A stretch of 21,296 nt of DNA from JASJHI01 sp965371355 (GCA_965371355.1 CBDUYD010000032.1:1-21296); one strand, 5' to 3'. Positions 6,186-14,504 are shown, counted from the stretch's first letter. Translations and numbers: made by a program. Notes: a model not told the origin generated them from the sequence alone.

Positions 6186-9100
6186 GTGCACGACGACCGT
6201 GAGCTGCTCGAGAAGCGGATTCGCCGAGAGATGTGGGGGCGAGTGCTCCCCGCCGTACATGCCGACCGCCGTCCGCTGACCGTCGAATCGGGGCCTGATC
6301 CCGACCATCTCGATCCCTTCGATGTCGGAACGATGTGGGGTCCACCCTGGGGGACGACGTGGTTCCGCCTCTCCGGTGCCGTCCCCGCCGAATGGGCTGG
6401 TGGCCGGGTCGAAGCGGTCGTCGATCTCGGGTTCACACTGGCGCCGGCCGGTTTCCAGGCCGAGGGTCTCGTGGTCGATATCTCGGCGGACGGCACCCAT
6501 CGCCCGCCGCAGGGCCTCCACCCGATGCGGACGAACTACGCGGTCGACAACGTGCCCGGTCCGGTGTGCCTACTGGTCGAGGCCGCGTCCAATCCGTCGT
6601 TCCCGCAGTTCGAGCCCTCGTCGATGGGATCCGCCGCCACCGCCGGTGACGAGCCGCTCTATCGATTCCGTCGCGCCGATCTCGTGCTCGTCGATTCCGA
6701 CGCCGAGGCGCTGGCGCACGACCTCGACGTGCTCGATGGGGTGATGCGCTCGATCCCGCTCGACGACCCGCGGCGTGGACGTCTGCTCAGCGCACTGATC
6801 GTTGCGCTCGACCGCTTCCCCGACCACGCCGGAGCGCGACGCGTGCTCGAACCGTTCCTCGCGCCGTCCACTGCGGTGGACGAGCACCGTCACCGCATCA
6901 TCGCGACCGGCCATGCCCACATCGACACCGCCTGGCTCTGGCCGACCCGTGAGGCCGAGCGCAAGTGCGCGCGCACCTTCGCGTCGGCGGTTGCCCTGAT
7001 GGACGACTACCCCGAGTACCGGTTCTCGTGTTCGCAGGCGCAGCAGTACGCGTGGATCGAAGCGAGCCACCCCGAACTCTTCGCCAGGATCGCGGAGCGG
7101 GTCGAGCGCGGCCAGTGGATCCCGGTCGGAGGAATGTGGGTCGAGGCCGACATGAACCTGCCGTCGGGAGAGAGCCTCGTCCGCCAGATCGTGTTCGGCC
7201 AGCGCTACTTCGAGGGCCGGTTCGGGCGGCGCTGCGACGAGGTCTGGCTCCCCGACGTCTTCGGGTACCCCGCTGGGCTGCCGCAGTTGTTCGCGGCGGG
7301 GGGCATGACCCGGTTCGTCACGCAGAAGCTGTCGTGGAACAAGCAGAACCGGTTCCCGCACCACACGTTCTGGTGGGAGGGCCTGGACGGCACACGGGTG
7401 CTCACCCACTTCCCGCCGGTCGACACGTACAACGCCGAGATCACGCCGGGGGAGGTCGCCGGATCGCTGCGACGGTTTCGCGAGCACCGCTGGAGTACGG
7501 CGTCGTTGATGCCGTTCGGGTACGGCGACGGCGGCGGTGGACCCACGCGCGAGATGCTCGAGCGGGCGCGGCGCCTTGCCGCGAGCGACCCGATGACCGG
7601 TCTCGAGATCGGCACCGCGGCGGACTTCTTCCGCCATGTCGAGCGCGAGGCGACCTACGGCGCGCCCGTTCCGGTGTGGAGGGGCGAGCTCTACTTCGAG
7701 ACCCACCGCGGCACGCTCACGAGCCAGCTGCGCACCAAGCTCGGCAACCGGCGTTGCGAGCGCCTGCTCGTCGAGGCCGAGCTCTGGGCGGCGTCGCTCG
7801 GAGTCGAGGCCGACATCGACGACCTGTGGCGCGACGTCCTCACCCAGCAGTTCCACGACATCCTCCCCGGCTCGTCGATCGCCTGGGTCCACGCCGAGGC
7901 CGAGGCGGTGTTCACCCGGGTCGAGCGGGTGCTCGAACAGAAGATCGAGTCGCTGCTGGGGTCACTCGCACCCGCCGGCCGTTGGCTCGCCAATCCCGCG
8001 GACGCACCGGTCGAGGGTGTGGTGGTACTCGATGGCGCGGTGGCTGCGGAGGCTGGGCAGCCCACGCAGGAGCTGGCCGATGGGACCGTCGCGATGTGCG
8101 CCTCGGTTCCGCCGCTCGGGATCGCACCCGCCGTCGCTCATCCGGTGAACGACCGGGTCGTGGTGACCGAGACGTCGATGGTCAACCAACATCTGGCCGT
8201 CCGGTGGGATGCCGCCGGAAACATTGCGTCGGTCATCGATCTCGCCCGGGCGCGCGAGATCGTGCCGGTCGGTTCGTTGACCGCGGTGCTCGAGCTAGCC
8301 CCCGATCATCCAGTCGAGTACGACGCTTGGGATCTCGAGGAATGGACCCGACATGGATCCCGACCGCTGACCGAGGCGATACCGGCCGAGGGCATCGTGC
8401 ACGTCGAGGTCGTCGATCGGGGCCCGCTCGTCGGCCGCGTCCGGGTGACCCGCTCGTTCGGCCCGTCGGCGTGTGCGACGGTCTACGAGCTGCGGGCGGG
8501 CGCCCGGCAGTTGCTCGTGCACGTCGACCTCGACTGGCAGCACGACGAACACCTGCTCTCGATGGCATTTCCACTCGACGTCCGAGCCGACACCGCTCGC
8601 TGCGACGTGCAGTTCGGCGTGGTCGACAGGCCGACCCACCCGTCGAGCCCCTGGGAGGCGGCGAAGTTCGAGGTCTGCGCTCACCGGTTCGTCGACGTGT
8701 CGGAGCCGAACTTCGGCGTGGCCGTGCTCAACGACGGCCGGTACGGGCACTGTGTGTTCGACGGCTCCGTGCGGGTGAGCCTCGCCCGCGCCGCTCGCTA
8801 TCCCGATCCCGACGCCGATCGGGGGCCGCACGAGGTCACCCTCGCGATCCGACCCCACGACGGCGATCCGGGGGTGGTGAGGGCAGCGGCGAGCGTGCTC
8901 AACCAACCACCGCGGCTGATCGAGGGCTCGTCCGAGGATCGTGACCGCGTACGGCCGCTGGTCGAGATCCTCGACGCGGGCGGCGAGAGCGCGGCGGGGG
9001 TCGAGGTCGACGCGGTGAAGTCAGCGGACGACGGCAGCGGCGATCTGGTCGTCCGTCTGCACGAGGCGTGTGGGGATCGAGCGGTGATCACGGTGCGCGC

Positions 9101-9266
9101 CGTTGCACGGATCGAGTCGGCTGTGCGCACGAACCTGCTCGAGGACGCTCTCTCCGGCGAGGAGGTCGGTGACGGTGTGGTCGCGCTGACGCTGCGACCG
9201 TTCGAACTGGTCACACTCCGCCTGCGACTCGGCGACCCCGACACCGACCCGGACGTGGCGTGGTGA
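6186..9266 (+). CDS. GH38 alpha-mannosidase
   Basis: Retaining, metal-dependent exo-alpha-mannosidase of 1026 residues, the usual length of bacterial GH38 enzymes. An N-terminal beta-rich domain (about 1-235) precedes the catalytic barrel. GHAHIDTAWLWP supplies metal ligands His245 and Asp247; WLPDVFGYPAGLP carries the nucleophile Asp357, also a metal ligand; QQFHDILPGSS in the middle helical domain carries ligand His557. The C-terminal half is beta-sandwich (about 620-1026). No signal peptide is visible, so a cytoplasmic role on imported mannosides or glycan fragments is likely. The GTG at 6186 gives the common opening MHDDRELLEKR and has a TACGCT box seven bases before it. GTG at 6153 would add 11 residues but sits on a strong hairpin. 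No sugar transporter or other glycosidase lies beside it. Confidence 0.93.
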   Translation: MHDDRELLEKRIRREMWGRVLPAVHADRRPLTVESGPDPDHLDPFDVGTMWGPPWGTTWFRLSGAVPAEWAGGRVEAVVDLGFTLAPAGFQAEGLVVDISADGTHRPPQGLHPMRTNYAVDNVPGPVCLLVEAASNPSFPQFEPSSMGSAATAGDEPLYRFRRADLVLVDSDAEALAHDLDVLDGVMRSIPLDDPRRGRLLSALIVALDRFPDHAGARRVLEPFLAPSTAVDEHRHRIIATGHAHIDTAWLWPTREAERKCARTFASAVALMDDYPEYRFSCSQAQQYAWIEASHPELFARIAERVERGQWIPVGGMWVEADMNLPSGESLVRQIVFGQRYFEGRFGRRCDEVWLPDVFGYPAGLPQLFAAGGMTRFVTQKLSWNKQNRFPHHTFWWEGLDGTRVLTHFPPVDTYNAEITPGEVAGSLRRFREHRWSTASLMPFGYGDGGGGPTREMLERARRLAASDPMTGLEIGTAADFFRHVEREATYGAPVPVWRGELYFETHRGTLTSQLRTKLGNRRCERLLVEAELWAASLGVEADIDDLWRDVLTQQFHDILPGSSIAWVHAEAEAVFTRVERVLEQKIESLLGSLAPAGRWLANPADAPVEGVVVLDGAVAAEAGQPTQELADGTVAMCASVPPLGIAPAVAHPVNDRVVVTETSMVNQHLAVRWDAAGNIASVIDLARAREIVPVGSLTAVLELAPDHPVEYDAWDLEEWTRHGSRPLTEAIPAEGIVHVEVVDRGPLVGRVRVTRSFGPSACATVYELRAGARQLLVHVDLDWQHDEHLLSMAFPLDVRADTARCDVQFGVVDRPTHPSSPWEAAKFEVCAHRFVDVSEPNFGVAVLNDGRYGHCVFDGSVRVSLARAARYPDPDADRGPHEVTLAIRPHDGDPGVVRAAASVLNQPPRLIEGSSEDRDRVRPLVEILDAGGESAAGVEVDAVKSADDGSGDLVVRLHEACGDRAVITVRAVARIESAVRTNLLEDALSGEEVGDGVVALTLRPFELVTLRLRLGDPDTDPDVAW

Positions 9267-9290
9267 TCCGCGACGAGCGTCACCGAGAAT

Positions 9291-9337
9291 GATCTGGGAC
9301 GTCTCTGTGCCACAGGCCGGAACGCGACCCCCAGATC
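9291..9337. terminator. Nested inverted repeats between convergent genes
   Basis: GATCTGGG (9291-9298) pairs with CCCAGATC (9330-9337), and inside that span CTGTG-C-CACAG (9305-9315) forms a second dyad. Lying between the stops of the mannosidase and the convergent amidohydrolase, it could terminate transcription in both directions, although no T-run follows. Confidence 0.3.
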
Positions 9338-9348
9338 GGGCTGGATGC

Positions 9349-10626
9349 TCAGCCGGCCGGTGCGAGGTGGCGCAGCGCGGCGGTCGAGTACAGGGCGATG
9401 CCGGTGGTCATCGCCTGTTCGTCGAAGTAGACGCGGTTCGAGTGGTTCGGCGCGGCGGTCGCTGGATTGCGGTCGTGAGGGGTCCCGCCGAGGAACAGCA
9501 TCGCGCCGGGTACCCGCTGGAGGACGTAGCTGAAGTCCTCGGCGCCCATCACCGGATTGGGGAGGGTGACCACTTTGTCTGTGCCGACGACCTCGGCGGC
9601 GAGATCGAGCGAGAGGTCGGCGAACGACCGGTCGTTGATCGTGACCGGGTAGCCGGCGTCGATCACGACCTCGCACCCGCATCCGTGCGCCGCGGCGATG
9701 CCCTCGGCGACACGCTCGATGCCCTCGTGCACCTTGGCGCGGGTTCGTTCGCTGACCGCCCTGATCGTGCCATCGATCGACGCCGACTCGGGGATGACGT
9801 TCGTGGTCGTGCCGGCGGCGATGCGGCCGACGGTGACGACCGCTGGATTGAACACGTCGATCGAGCGGGTGATCATCGTCTGCAGCGCCTGGACGATCTC
9901 GCAGGCGACCGGGATCGGATCGAGTGCGTAGTGCGGTGAGCTCGCGTGTCCACCCTTGCCCGTGATGCGGATGTGCATCGTGTCGGCAGACGCCATCACA
10001 GGACCCCCGCGCGTGGCGACCGAACCGGTCGGGAGCGCCGAGCTCATGTGCAGGGCGTAAGCGGCGTCGATCGCCGACTCCGAACCGTCCGAGAGTGCGG
10101 GCAGCTCGAGGAGGCCTTCCTCGAGCATCAACTTCGCACCGTGGTGGCCCTCCTCGCCGGGTTGGAACATGAACAGCACCCGCCCCGAGATCTCGTCGCG
10201 GCGCTCGCTCAGCAACCTCGCCGCGCCGGCGAGCATCGCCGTGTGCAGGTCGTGGCCGCACGCGTGCATGCGATTGTCGATCTCGGACGCGAAGTCGACG
10301 CCGGTGTCCTCAGGCATCGGCAGGGCGTCCATGTCGCCGCGCAGCAGGATCGTGGGTCCGGGCCGTGCACCTTCGAGCGTTGCCGCGATACCGCTGGTGG
10401 TCTCGTGGCGGGTTACCTCGAGCGGCAGTCCGTCGAGCGCGCCGAGTACCTGCTCGGCGGTGGCCGGGAGGTCGTTGCCGAGTTCGGGGCGCTTGTGCAG
10501 CGTCCTGCGGAGTTCGACCGCGTCGCCGAGCAGGTCGGCCGCCTGCTCGAGGGTCGCGGCGATCATCGGGTCGCCGCCCTCGTCGACGGCGGTCGGGCCG
10601 GCCGATGGGCCATCACTCGTTGACAT
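9349..10626 (-). CDS. M20D-family amidohydrolase (N-acyl amino acid or hippurate hydrolase type)
   Basis: Metal-dependent amidohydrolase of 425 residues, cytoplasmic, expected to cleave an amide bond of an N-acyl amino acid or similar conjugate. M20D signatures are complete: LLRGDMDALPMPEDTG near 95-108, HACGHDLHTAMLAGAA with ligands Cys123 and His125, FQPGEEGHHGAKLMLEEG with Glu158/Glu159, His193 in ALHM, the dimerisation-domain motif GKGGHASSPH, MGAEDFSYVLQRVPGA, and a C-terminal PNHSN with ligand His395. The ATG at 10626 lies six bases after a TACGAT box, a leaderless arrangement; an internal ATG at 10566 with GAGGGCGG upstream would remove 20 non-conserved residues. Substrate cannot be told from sequence. 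It stands alone, convergent to the mannosidase and divergent from the WXG100 gene. Confidence 0.92.
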   Translation of the reverse strand: MSTSDGPSAGPTAVDEGGDPMIAATLEQAADLLGDAVELRRTLHKRPELGNDLPATAEQVLGALDGLPLEVTRHETTSGIAATLEGARPGPTILLRGDMDALPMPEDTGVDFASEIDNRMHACGHDLHTAMLAGAARLLSERRDEISGRVLFMFQPGEEGHHGAKLMLEEGLLELPALSDGSESAIDAAYALHMSSALPTGSVATRGGPVMASADTMHIRITGKGGHASSPHYALDPIPVACEIVQALQTMITRSIDVFNPAVVTVGRIAAGTTTNVIPESASIDGTIRAVSERTRAKVHEGIERVAEGIAAAHGCGCEVVIDAGYPVTINDRSFADLSLDLAAEVVGTDKVVTLPNPVMGAEDFSYVLQRVPGAMLFLGGTPHDRNPATAAPNHSNRVYFDEQAMTTGIALYSTAALRHLAPAG

Positions 10627-10632
10627 GGGCCG

Positions 10633-10638
10633 ATCGTA
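10633..10638 (-). promoter_or_regulatory. Leaderless-type -10 box for the amidohydrolase gene
   Basis: On the minus strand TACGAT (10638-10633) is followed by six bases and then the ATG at 10626. There is no Shine-Dalgarno site in between, which fits a transcript that starts at or near the start codon. Confidence 0.45.
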
Positions 10639-10759
10639 CCCACGGGTCCGGTCGGGATTATCGGCCGGGATCTCAGATCGGCCTTCCGTTGCGAGCGTCA
10701 CAGCGCCCACTGTCCCGATGTCAGGACAACACACGACGAGAGAACGACGGAGGACTTCC

Positions 10760-11029
10760 ATGTCGATGTACGGAGCAAACCCGGAACAGCTCACCCATCT
10801 CGGGTCGACGTTGAACCGGCAGATCGACGCGATCACCTCGGTGATGAGTTCGGTCGACGGCGTGCTCGGGGGCACGACGTGGCAGGGTCCCGCCCGCGAG
10901 CGCTTCGTCGAGGAGTGGAACGGGTCGTTCAAGCAGGCCCTGCACAAGCTCAACGAGGCGTTCGGCATGGCGGGAAAGGACTGCATCGCCCGCTCCGACG
11001 AACTGCGTCGTGTGATGGGCGCCGGCTGA
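10760..11029 (+). CDS. WXG100-family protein (ESAT-6-like), solitary
   Basis: Small helical-hairpin protein of 89 residues, the usual size for WXG100 (EsxA/EsxB) proteins, which are exported by type VII secretion. The WXG turn is Trp41-Gln42-Gly43 in TTWQGPARERFVEEW, placed mid-protein between two predicted helices as in the family. The start MSMYGANPEQLTHLGSTL resembles actinobacterial members with an N-terminal leader before helix 1. Gly-Pro-Ala after the turn is common. A clear YxxxD/E export signal is not visible at the C-terminus, and there is one Cys there. The ATG has an excellent GGAGG six bases upstream. No EccC, EccD, partner WXG100 or toxin gene is adjacent; the neighbours are an amidohydrolase and an HTH protein. 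It may act as a homodimer or as a chaperone-like partner for a distant substrate. Confidence 0.88.
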   Translation: MSMYGANPEQLTHLGSTLNRQIDAITSVMSSVDGVLGGTTWQGPARERFVEEWNGSFKQALHKLNEAFGMAGKDCIARSDELRRVMGAG

Positions 11030-11095
11030 ACGACGGTCGTCCGCTGGGCGAGCGGGCGATCACCCGCTGGCCCGACGAGCGCCATTCCGGGGCCG

Positions 11096-11101
11096 TATCA
11101 T
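11096..11101 (+). promoter_or_regulatory. Leaderless-type -10 box for the HTH gene
   Basis: TATCAT lies seven bases before the GTG at 11109, with no Shine-Dalgarno site between. It would drive a two-gene unit made of the HTH protein and the HAD phosphatase. Confidence 0.45.
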
Positions 11102-11108
11102 TCCCCGG

Positions 11109-11480
11109 GTGGCCAAAGTCGACCCAACGGGGCATCCGCTCGTCGATGCGACCAGGCCGGTCGTCGATGCGGTCGGAGCGTCGTTCGTCAGCGTGGACGA
11201 GGCCGAGCCGAGCGACGTCCCCCTCGTGTGGGAGGGTCGTGTCGTCGCCGTGGTCCGGTTGCCACCGCTGCACGGAGCCCTCGATCGCCTGATCGACACG
11301 GTCGAGGCCGAACTCGGCGGTCGACTCCCGCTGCTGTCGCGGGCCGACAAGCAGCGGGCCGTGCGTCTGCTCGACGAGCGTGGAGCGTTCATCCTGCGGC
11401 GTGCCGTCGAGGATGTCGCCGACGCGATGGGTGTCAGTCGCATCACGGTGTACAACTACCTCAATGCGATCCATCGCTGA
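11109..11480 (+). CDS. Short DauR/YheO-type HTH DNA-binding protein
   Basis: Predicted DNA-binding regulator of 123 residues. The C-terminal half LSRADKQRAVRLLDERGAF followed by AVEDVADAMGVSRITVYNYL matches the helix-turn-helix of the YheO/DauR family (the S-R-x-T-V-Y-x-Y-L recognition helix is diagnostic). Full-length YheO/DauR regulators are about 210-240 residues with an N-terminal PAS-like sensor; here only about 60 residues precede the HTH, so the sensor is missing or replaced by a small alpha/beta piece (VGASFVSVDEAEPSDVPLVW). The GTG start is supported by the TATCAT box seven bases upstream. The HAD gene starts 12 bases after the stop, so the two are probably co-transcribed. Its target is unknown; the nearby WXG100 or HAD gene are candidates. 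Confidence 0.75.
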   Translation: MAKVDPTGHPLVDATRPVVDAVGASFVSVDEAEPSDVPLVWEGRVVAVVRLPPLHGALDRLIDTVEAELGGRLPLLSRADKQRAVRLLDERGAFILRRAVEDVADAMGVSRITVYNYLNAIHR

Positions 11481-11492
11481 TCCGAGGCGTTC

Positions 11493-12197
11493 GTGACCGA
11501 CCGCCGGATCGACGAATTCGACCTCATCGCTTTCGATGCCGACGACACGCTCTGGCGCTGCGAGGACGCGTTCCGTGCCGCCGAGAACCGGTTCATCGAA
11601 CTCGTGACGCCGTATGCGCCGACCGGCGTCGACATCGACGCCGCGCTGCGGGCGACCGAACGATCCGATCTCTCGGTCACCGGATACGGCGCGAAGGCGT
11701 TCACGCTCTCGATGGTCCGCGCCGCGATCACGATCAGCGAGTGCGCGGTCCCGTCGGCGGTGATCGAGGAGTTGATCGACCTCGGTCGCGACATGCTCAC
11801 CGAGCCGGTGCACCTCCTGCCGCACGTACCACGCGTGCTGTCGGAGGTGGCCGCGAACGGGAGGGTGATGATGATCACCAAGGGTGATCTCGTGCATCAG
11901 ACCCGGAAGGTCACCACGTCCGGTCTCGACCACCATTTCGACGAGATCGAGATCGTGCTCGAGAAGAACGCGACGACGTACTCGAAGATCCTCACACGGC
12001 TCGAAGTCGCCCCTGAACGGTTCTGCATGATCGGCAACTCGGTGCGCAGCGACATCCTCCCGGTGATGTCGCTCGGCGGACATGCGGTACACATCCCGTA
12101 CCACCTGACGTGGGAACTCGAGCGGGTCGACGGCCACGACGAGGACGTCATCGAGCTGGCGTCGATCGCCGACCTTCCCGCCTGGCTCGGCCTGTAG
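11493..12197 (+). CDS. HAD-family hydrolase (phosphatase)
   Basis: Mg-dependent phosphatase of the haloacid dehalogenase superfamily, 234 residues, cytoplasmic. Motif I is FDADDTLW with nucleophile Asp15 and acid/base Asp17; motif II is Thr129 in MMITKGD; motif III is the Lys in VLEKNATTY; motif IV is GNSVRSDI with Asp187. The helical insert after motif I (about 25-100) is a C1-type cap, as in phosphoglycolate phosphatase and YjjG-type nucleotidases. The Asn182 in the G-N-S loop and the GGHAVHIPY segment resemble proteins annotated as YjjG-like nucleotidases or unspecified HAD hydrolases; the substrate cannot be named. The GTG start has GAGG about six bases upstream and lies 12 bases after the HTH gene, so they form an operon. 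Its stop is followed by a GC-rich direct repeat before the convergent kinase gene. Confidence 0.88.
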   Translation: MTDRRIDEFDLIAFDADDTLWRCEDAFRAAENRFIELVTPYAPTGVDIDAALRATERSDLSVTGYGAKAFTLSMVRAAITISECAVPSAVIEELIDLGRDMLTEPVHLLPHVPRVLSEVAANGRVMMITKGDLVHQTRKVTTSGLDHHFDEIEIVLEKNATTYSKILTRLEVAPERFCMIGNSVRSDILPVMSLGGHAVHIPYHLTWELERVDGHDEDVIELASIADLPAWLGL

Positions 12198-12199
12198 CC

Positions 12200-12229
12200 G
12201 CGGCGCGGCCCCTGATCGCGGCGCGGCCC
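12200..12229. repeat. Direct repeat between convergent genes
   Basis: GCGGCGCGGCCC occurs at 12200-12211 and again at 12218-12229 (18-bp period), directly after the HAD stop and before the convergent kinase stop at 12247. No terminator-like T-run follows; its role is unknown. Confidence 0.6.
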
Positions 12230-12246
12230 TTCGATCGGGGCTTCGG

Positions 12247-13836
12247 TCAGCTCTGCGCCGGCCAACGGATGAGGAACCGGGCGCCGCCGCTGGGGCTCAC
12301 CTCGACCTCGACCGTGCCGCCCATCGCCGCGACCGTGTCGGCGACGACGGCCAGGCCGAGGCCAGCGCCGCCGGTGTCGCGGCTGCGGGCGGATTCGAGT
12401 CTGGTGAAGCGCTCGAAGATGCGGGACCGGTCTTCGACCGCAACTCCCGGGCCGTCGTCGTCGACCCACAACGAAACGGTGTCGTCGTCGGTCACGAGTC
12501 CGACCGCGACACCCGAAGCCGCGTGCCGCGCGGCGTTGTCGAGCAGGTGCATCACGATTCTCGTACACCCCTCGGTGGTGCCGCGTACCTTCCCCGCCGA
12601 GACCGATCCGGTGTCCACAGGTAAGCGCCTTCGCCGAGCGGCCTCGGCGAGGACCACGTCGTCGAGGTCGATCAAGTCGTGCGACCCGGAGTCGCGCGCC
12701 TCGTCGCCCCGCGCCAGTACGAGCAGGTCGTCGACGATCCGCTCGAGCCGGATGCTCTCGTCGCGCACCCCCTCGGCGAGTTCGGTCACATCGGTGCCGT
12801 CCGGGGTGCGCAACGCCACGTCCGCCTCGCTCCGCAGCACCGCCACCGGTGAGCGCAGTTCGTGGGAAGCGTCCGAAACGAACTGGCGGACGCGCCGATC
12901 GTCGGCTTCGAGCCGACCGAGCATCTCGTTCATCGTGCGGGCCAGCGCCTCGATCTCGTCGCCGGTCCCGGGCACCGGCACACGCTGATGGAGGCTCCCC
13001 CCGGAGATCACACCGACCCGGTCGGTCATCCGCCTGACCGGCGAGAGAGCCCGTCCGGTCAGCAGCCATGTGAGGAGCGCAGCCAGCGCGGTCAGGATCG
13101 GCAGGGCCGTCCACAGCACGAGGCGCATGCGGTCGACGCTGCGGCTGACGTCGGCAATGTCGGCGACGACCGCGAACTCGAGGTCGTCGATCGTTCGGAC
13201 GGCGGTGACGAGGTCGAGCTCGGTCGCCCGCTCGGCGATCGCCTCCTCGATGATGCGGTCGATCCGGGCGTCGGAGAGGAAGTCCTGGCTGAACGTCGCC
13301 TCGAGCACCTCGTCGTCGAGCAACGCGAACGTCAGCTCCTGGAGATTGGTCTCCGAGGCGAGCGGCCCGTCGTACGCGTCGGGACCGATGTCGAGAAAGG
13401 TGGTGCCCCCGCCGTCGATGCCGACGACGGCGACCGCTCCGACCCAGGTGAGCAGCGGCAGTCCCGACGCGCGCGTACCACCGGTCGCCGCGAGCAAGGG
13501 GTCGAGCGCGCCCACGGCGTCTGCGTCGCTGATGAGCGCCTCCAACTCGTCCGCGTAGAAGTCGAGTTCGGGCCCGGACTCGCCCGCCCGGGCGAACGGA
13601 TCGTCGACGAAGATCTCGGCGCCGAGCTCGTCGATCTCGTCGATCCCGACGATCGCGCCCGATTGGACGATCACCCCGTCGACGACCACCGTCCTCTCGG
13701 CCGTGTCGTCGATGATGTCGGCGACCAGGCCGTCCTCGATCCGGCCGACACCGATCGTCGCGGCGACGAGAACCAACAGTGCGGTCACGACGATCACGAG
13801 TCCGGTGAGCCGCACCCGCACCGAGCGGGGGTTCAC
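12247..13836 (-). CDS. Sensor histidine kinase of a two-component system
   Basis: Membrane sensor kinase of 529 residues that should phosphorylate the adjacent response regulator. TM1 spans about 10-30 (LTGLVIVVTALLVLVAATIG). An extracytoplasmic domain of roughly 205 residues follows, strongly acidic and not recognised. TM2 spans about 237-260, then a HAMP linker beginning RALSPVRRMTDRV. The dimerisation helix carries FVSDASHELRSPVA with phosphoacceptor His325. The ATPase domain has the N-box LLDNAARHA (Asn434), G1 VDDDGPGV, IFERFTRL and G2 GAGLGLAVV, so it appears active. The GTG start at 13836 overlaps the regulator stop by four bases (GTGA). A longer open frame upstream overlaps the regulator and is not real. 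The large sensor domain suggests detection of an envelope signal, possibly through the divergent Cys-repeat protein. Confidence 0.93.
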   Translation of the reverse strand: MNPRSVRVRLTGLVIVVTALLVLVAATIGVGRIEDGLVADIIDDTAERTVVVDGVIVQSGAIVGIDEIDELGAEIFVDDPFARAGESGPELDFYADELEALISDADAVGALDPLLAATGGTRASGLPLLTWVGAVAVVGIDGGGTTFLDIGPDAYDGPLASETNLQELTFALLDDEVLEATFSQDFLSDARIDRIIEEAIAERATELDLVTAVRTIDDLEFAVVADIADVSRSVDRMRLVLWTALPILTALAALLTWLLTGRALSPVRRMTDRVGVISGGSLHQRVPVPGTGDEIEALARTMNEMLGRLEADDRRVRQFVSDASHELRSPVAVLRSEADVALRTPDGTDVTELAEGVRDESIRLERIVDDLLVLARGDEARDSGSHDLIDLDDVVLAEAARRRRLPVDTGSVSAGKVRGTTEGCTRIVMHLLDNAARHAASGVAVGLVTDDDTVSLWVDDDGPGVAVEDRSRIFERFTRLESARSRDTGGAGLGLAVVADTVAAMGGTVEVEVSPSGGARFLIRWPAQS

Positions 13837-14504
13837 GATTCGACCACCTGGTAGCCGACGCCGCGAGCGGTGATGATCGAGTTCGTGCCGAAGGGTCTGT
13901 CGATCTTCCGGCGGAGATAACCGATGTAGACCTCGACGATGTTCGGGTCTCCTTCGAAGTCCAATCCCCACACCTCGTCGATCAGCCGGCGTTTGGGAAC
14001 CACCTCTGGCGCCCTCCGCACGAGCACCTCGAGCACCGCGAACTCGCGGGGCGTGAGTGCGATCGCTGTACCGCCGCGGGAGCAGCGGCGGGTGCCGGGG
14101 TCGAGGTGCAGGTCGCCGACCCGGGCGACGAGCGACGGTGACGATGTGGCCCGCCGGATGAGCGAATGCAGGCGAGCGGTGAGTACGACGTGGGAGAAGG
14201 GCTTGCGGAGGTAATCGTCGGCGCCGAACTCGAAGCTCTCGGCTTCGTCGTACTCGCCCTCCTTGGCGGTCAGCATCAGGATCGGCGTCCAGATGTCGTC
14301 GTCGCGCAGGGTGCGGCAGACCTCGTAGCCGTTCATCCCCGGCAGCATGATGTCGAGCACGATCGCGCTGTACGAGCCCTCCCGGGCCCGCCACAGTCCT
14401 TCGAGGCCGTCGTGCACGACGTCGACGTCGAACCCCTCGGCGACCAGGCCACGGGCGATCGAGGAGGCGAGCCGCTCCTCGTCATCGACCACCAGGATCC
14501 GCAC
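13833..14504 (-). CDS. OmpR/PhoB-family response regulator
   Basis: DNA-binding response regulator of 223 residues. The receiver domain (about 1-115) starts MRILVVDDEERLASS with the acidic pair Asp7/Asp8, phosphoacceptor Asp51 in IVLDIMLPGMNG, the Thr of MLTAKEGEYDEAE and Lys101 in YLRKPF. The C-terminal winged helix (about 128-222) has LTPREFAVLEVLVRRAPEVV, the recognition helix NIVEVYIGYLRRKID, and the terminal hairpin TARGVGYQVVES. The GTG at 14504 is the only start that preserves the receiver N-terminus; no strong ribosome binding site is visible. It is the first gene of the regulator-kinase operon and is divergent from the Cys-repeat protein. Repeated CTGAG half-sites in the shared promoter region are plausible binding sites for this protein, implying autoregulation. 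Confidence 0.94.
   Translation of the reverse strand: MRILVVDDEERLASSIARGLVAEGFDVDVVHDGLEGLWRAREGSYSAIVLDIMLPGMNGYEVCRTLRDDDIWTPILMLTAKEGEYDEAESFEFGADDYLRKPFSHVVLTARLHSLIRRATSSPSLVARVGDLHLDPGTRRCSRGGTAIALTPREFAVLEVLVRRAPEVVPKRRLIDEVWGLDFEGDPNIVEVYIGYLRRKIDRPFGTNSIITARGVGYQVVES

Noticed and set aside
6965..8944. Long plus-strand open frame of about 659 codons inside the mannosidase gene
   Set aside because: Composition is dominated by Arg, Gly and Ala with no motif, while the overlapping frame carries the complete GH38 active site.
8798..10261. Long minus-strand open frame of about 487 codons
   Set aside because: It crosses the mannosidase 3' end and the amidohydrolase gene in a different frame, and its product is an Arg/His/Pro-rich translation typical of shadow frames in high-GC DNA.
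10760..11480. A type VII secretion or toxin-antitoxin locus
   Set aside because: No EccB, EccC, EccD, LXG toxin or immunity-like gene is adjacent; only one WXG100 protein and an HTH protein are present.
12200..12246. An intrinsic terminator between the HAD and kinase genes
   Set aside because: The GC-rich sequence is a direct repeat rather than a clear hairpin, and no T-run follows on either strand.
13837..14394. Upstream extension of the kinase frame to a 715-residue protein
   Set aside because: This part lies over the response regulator gene in another frame; the GTGA overlap at 13836 gives the normal kinase start with TM1 at residue 10.
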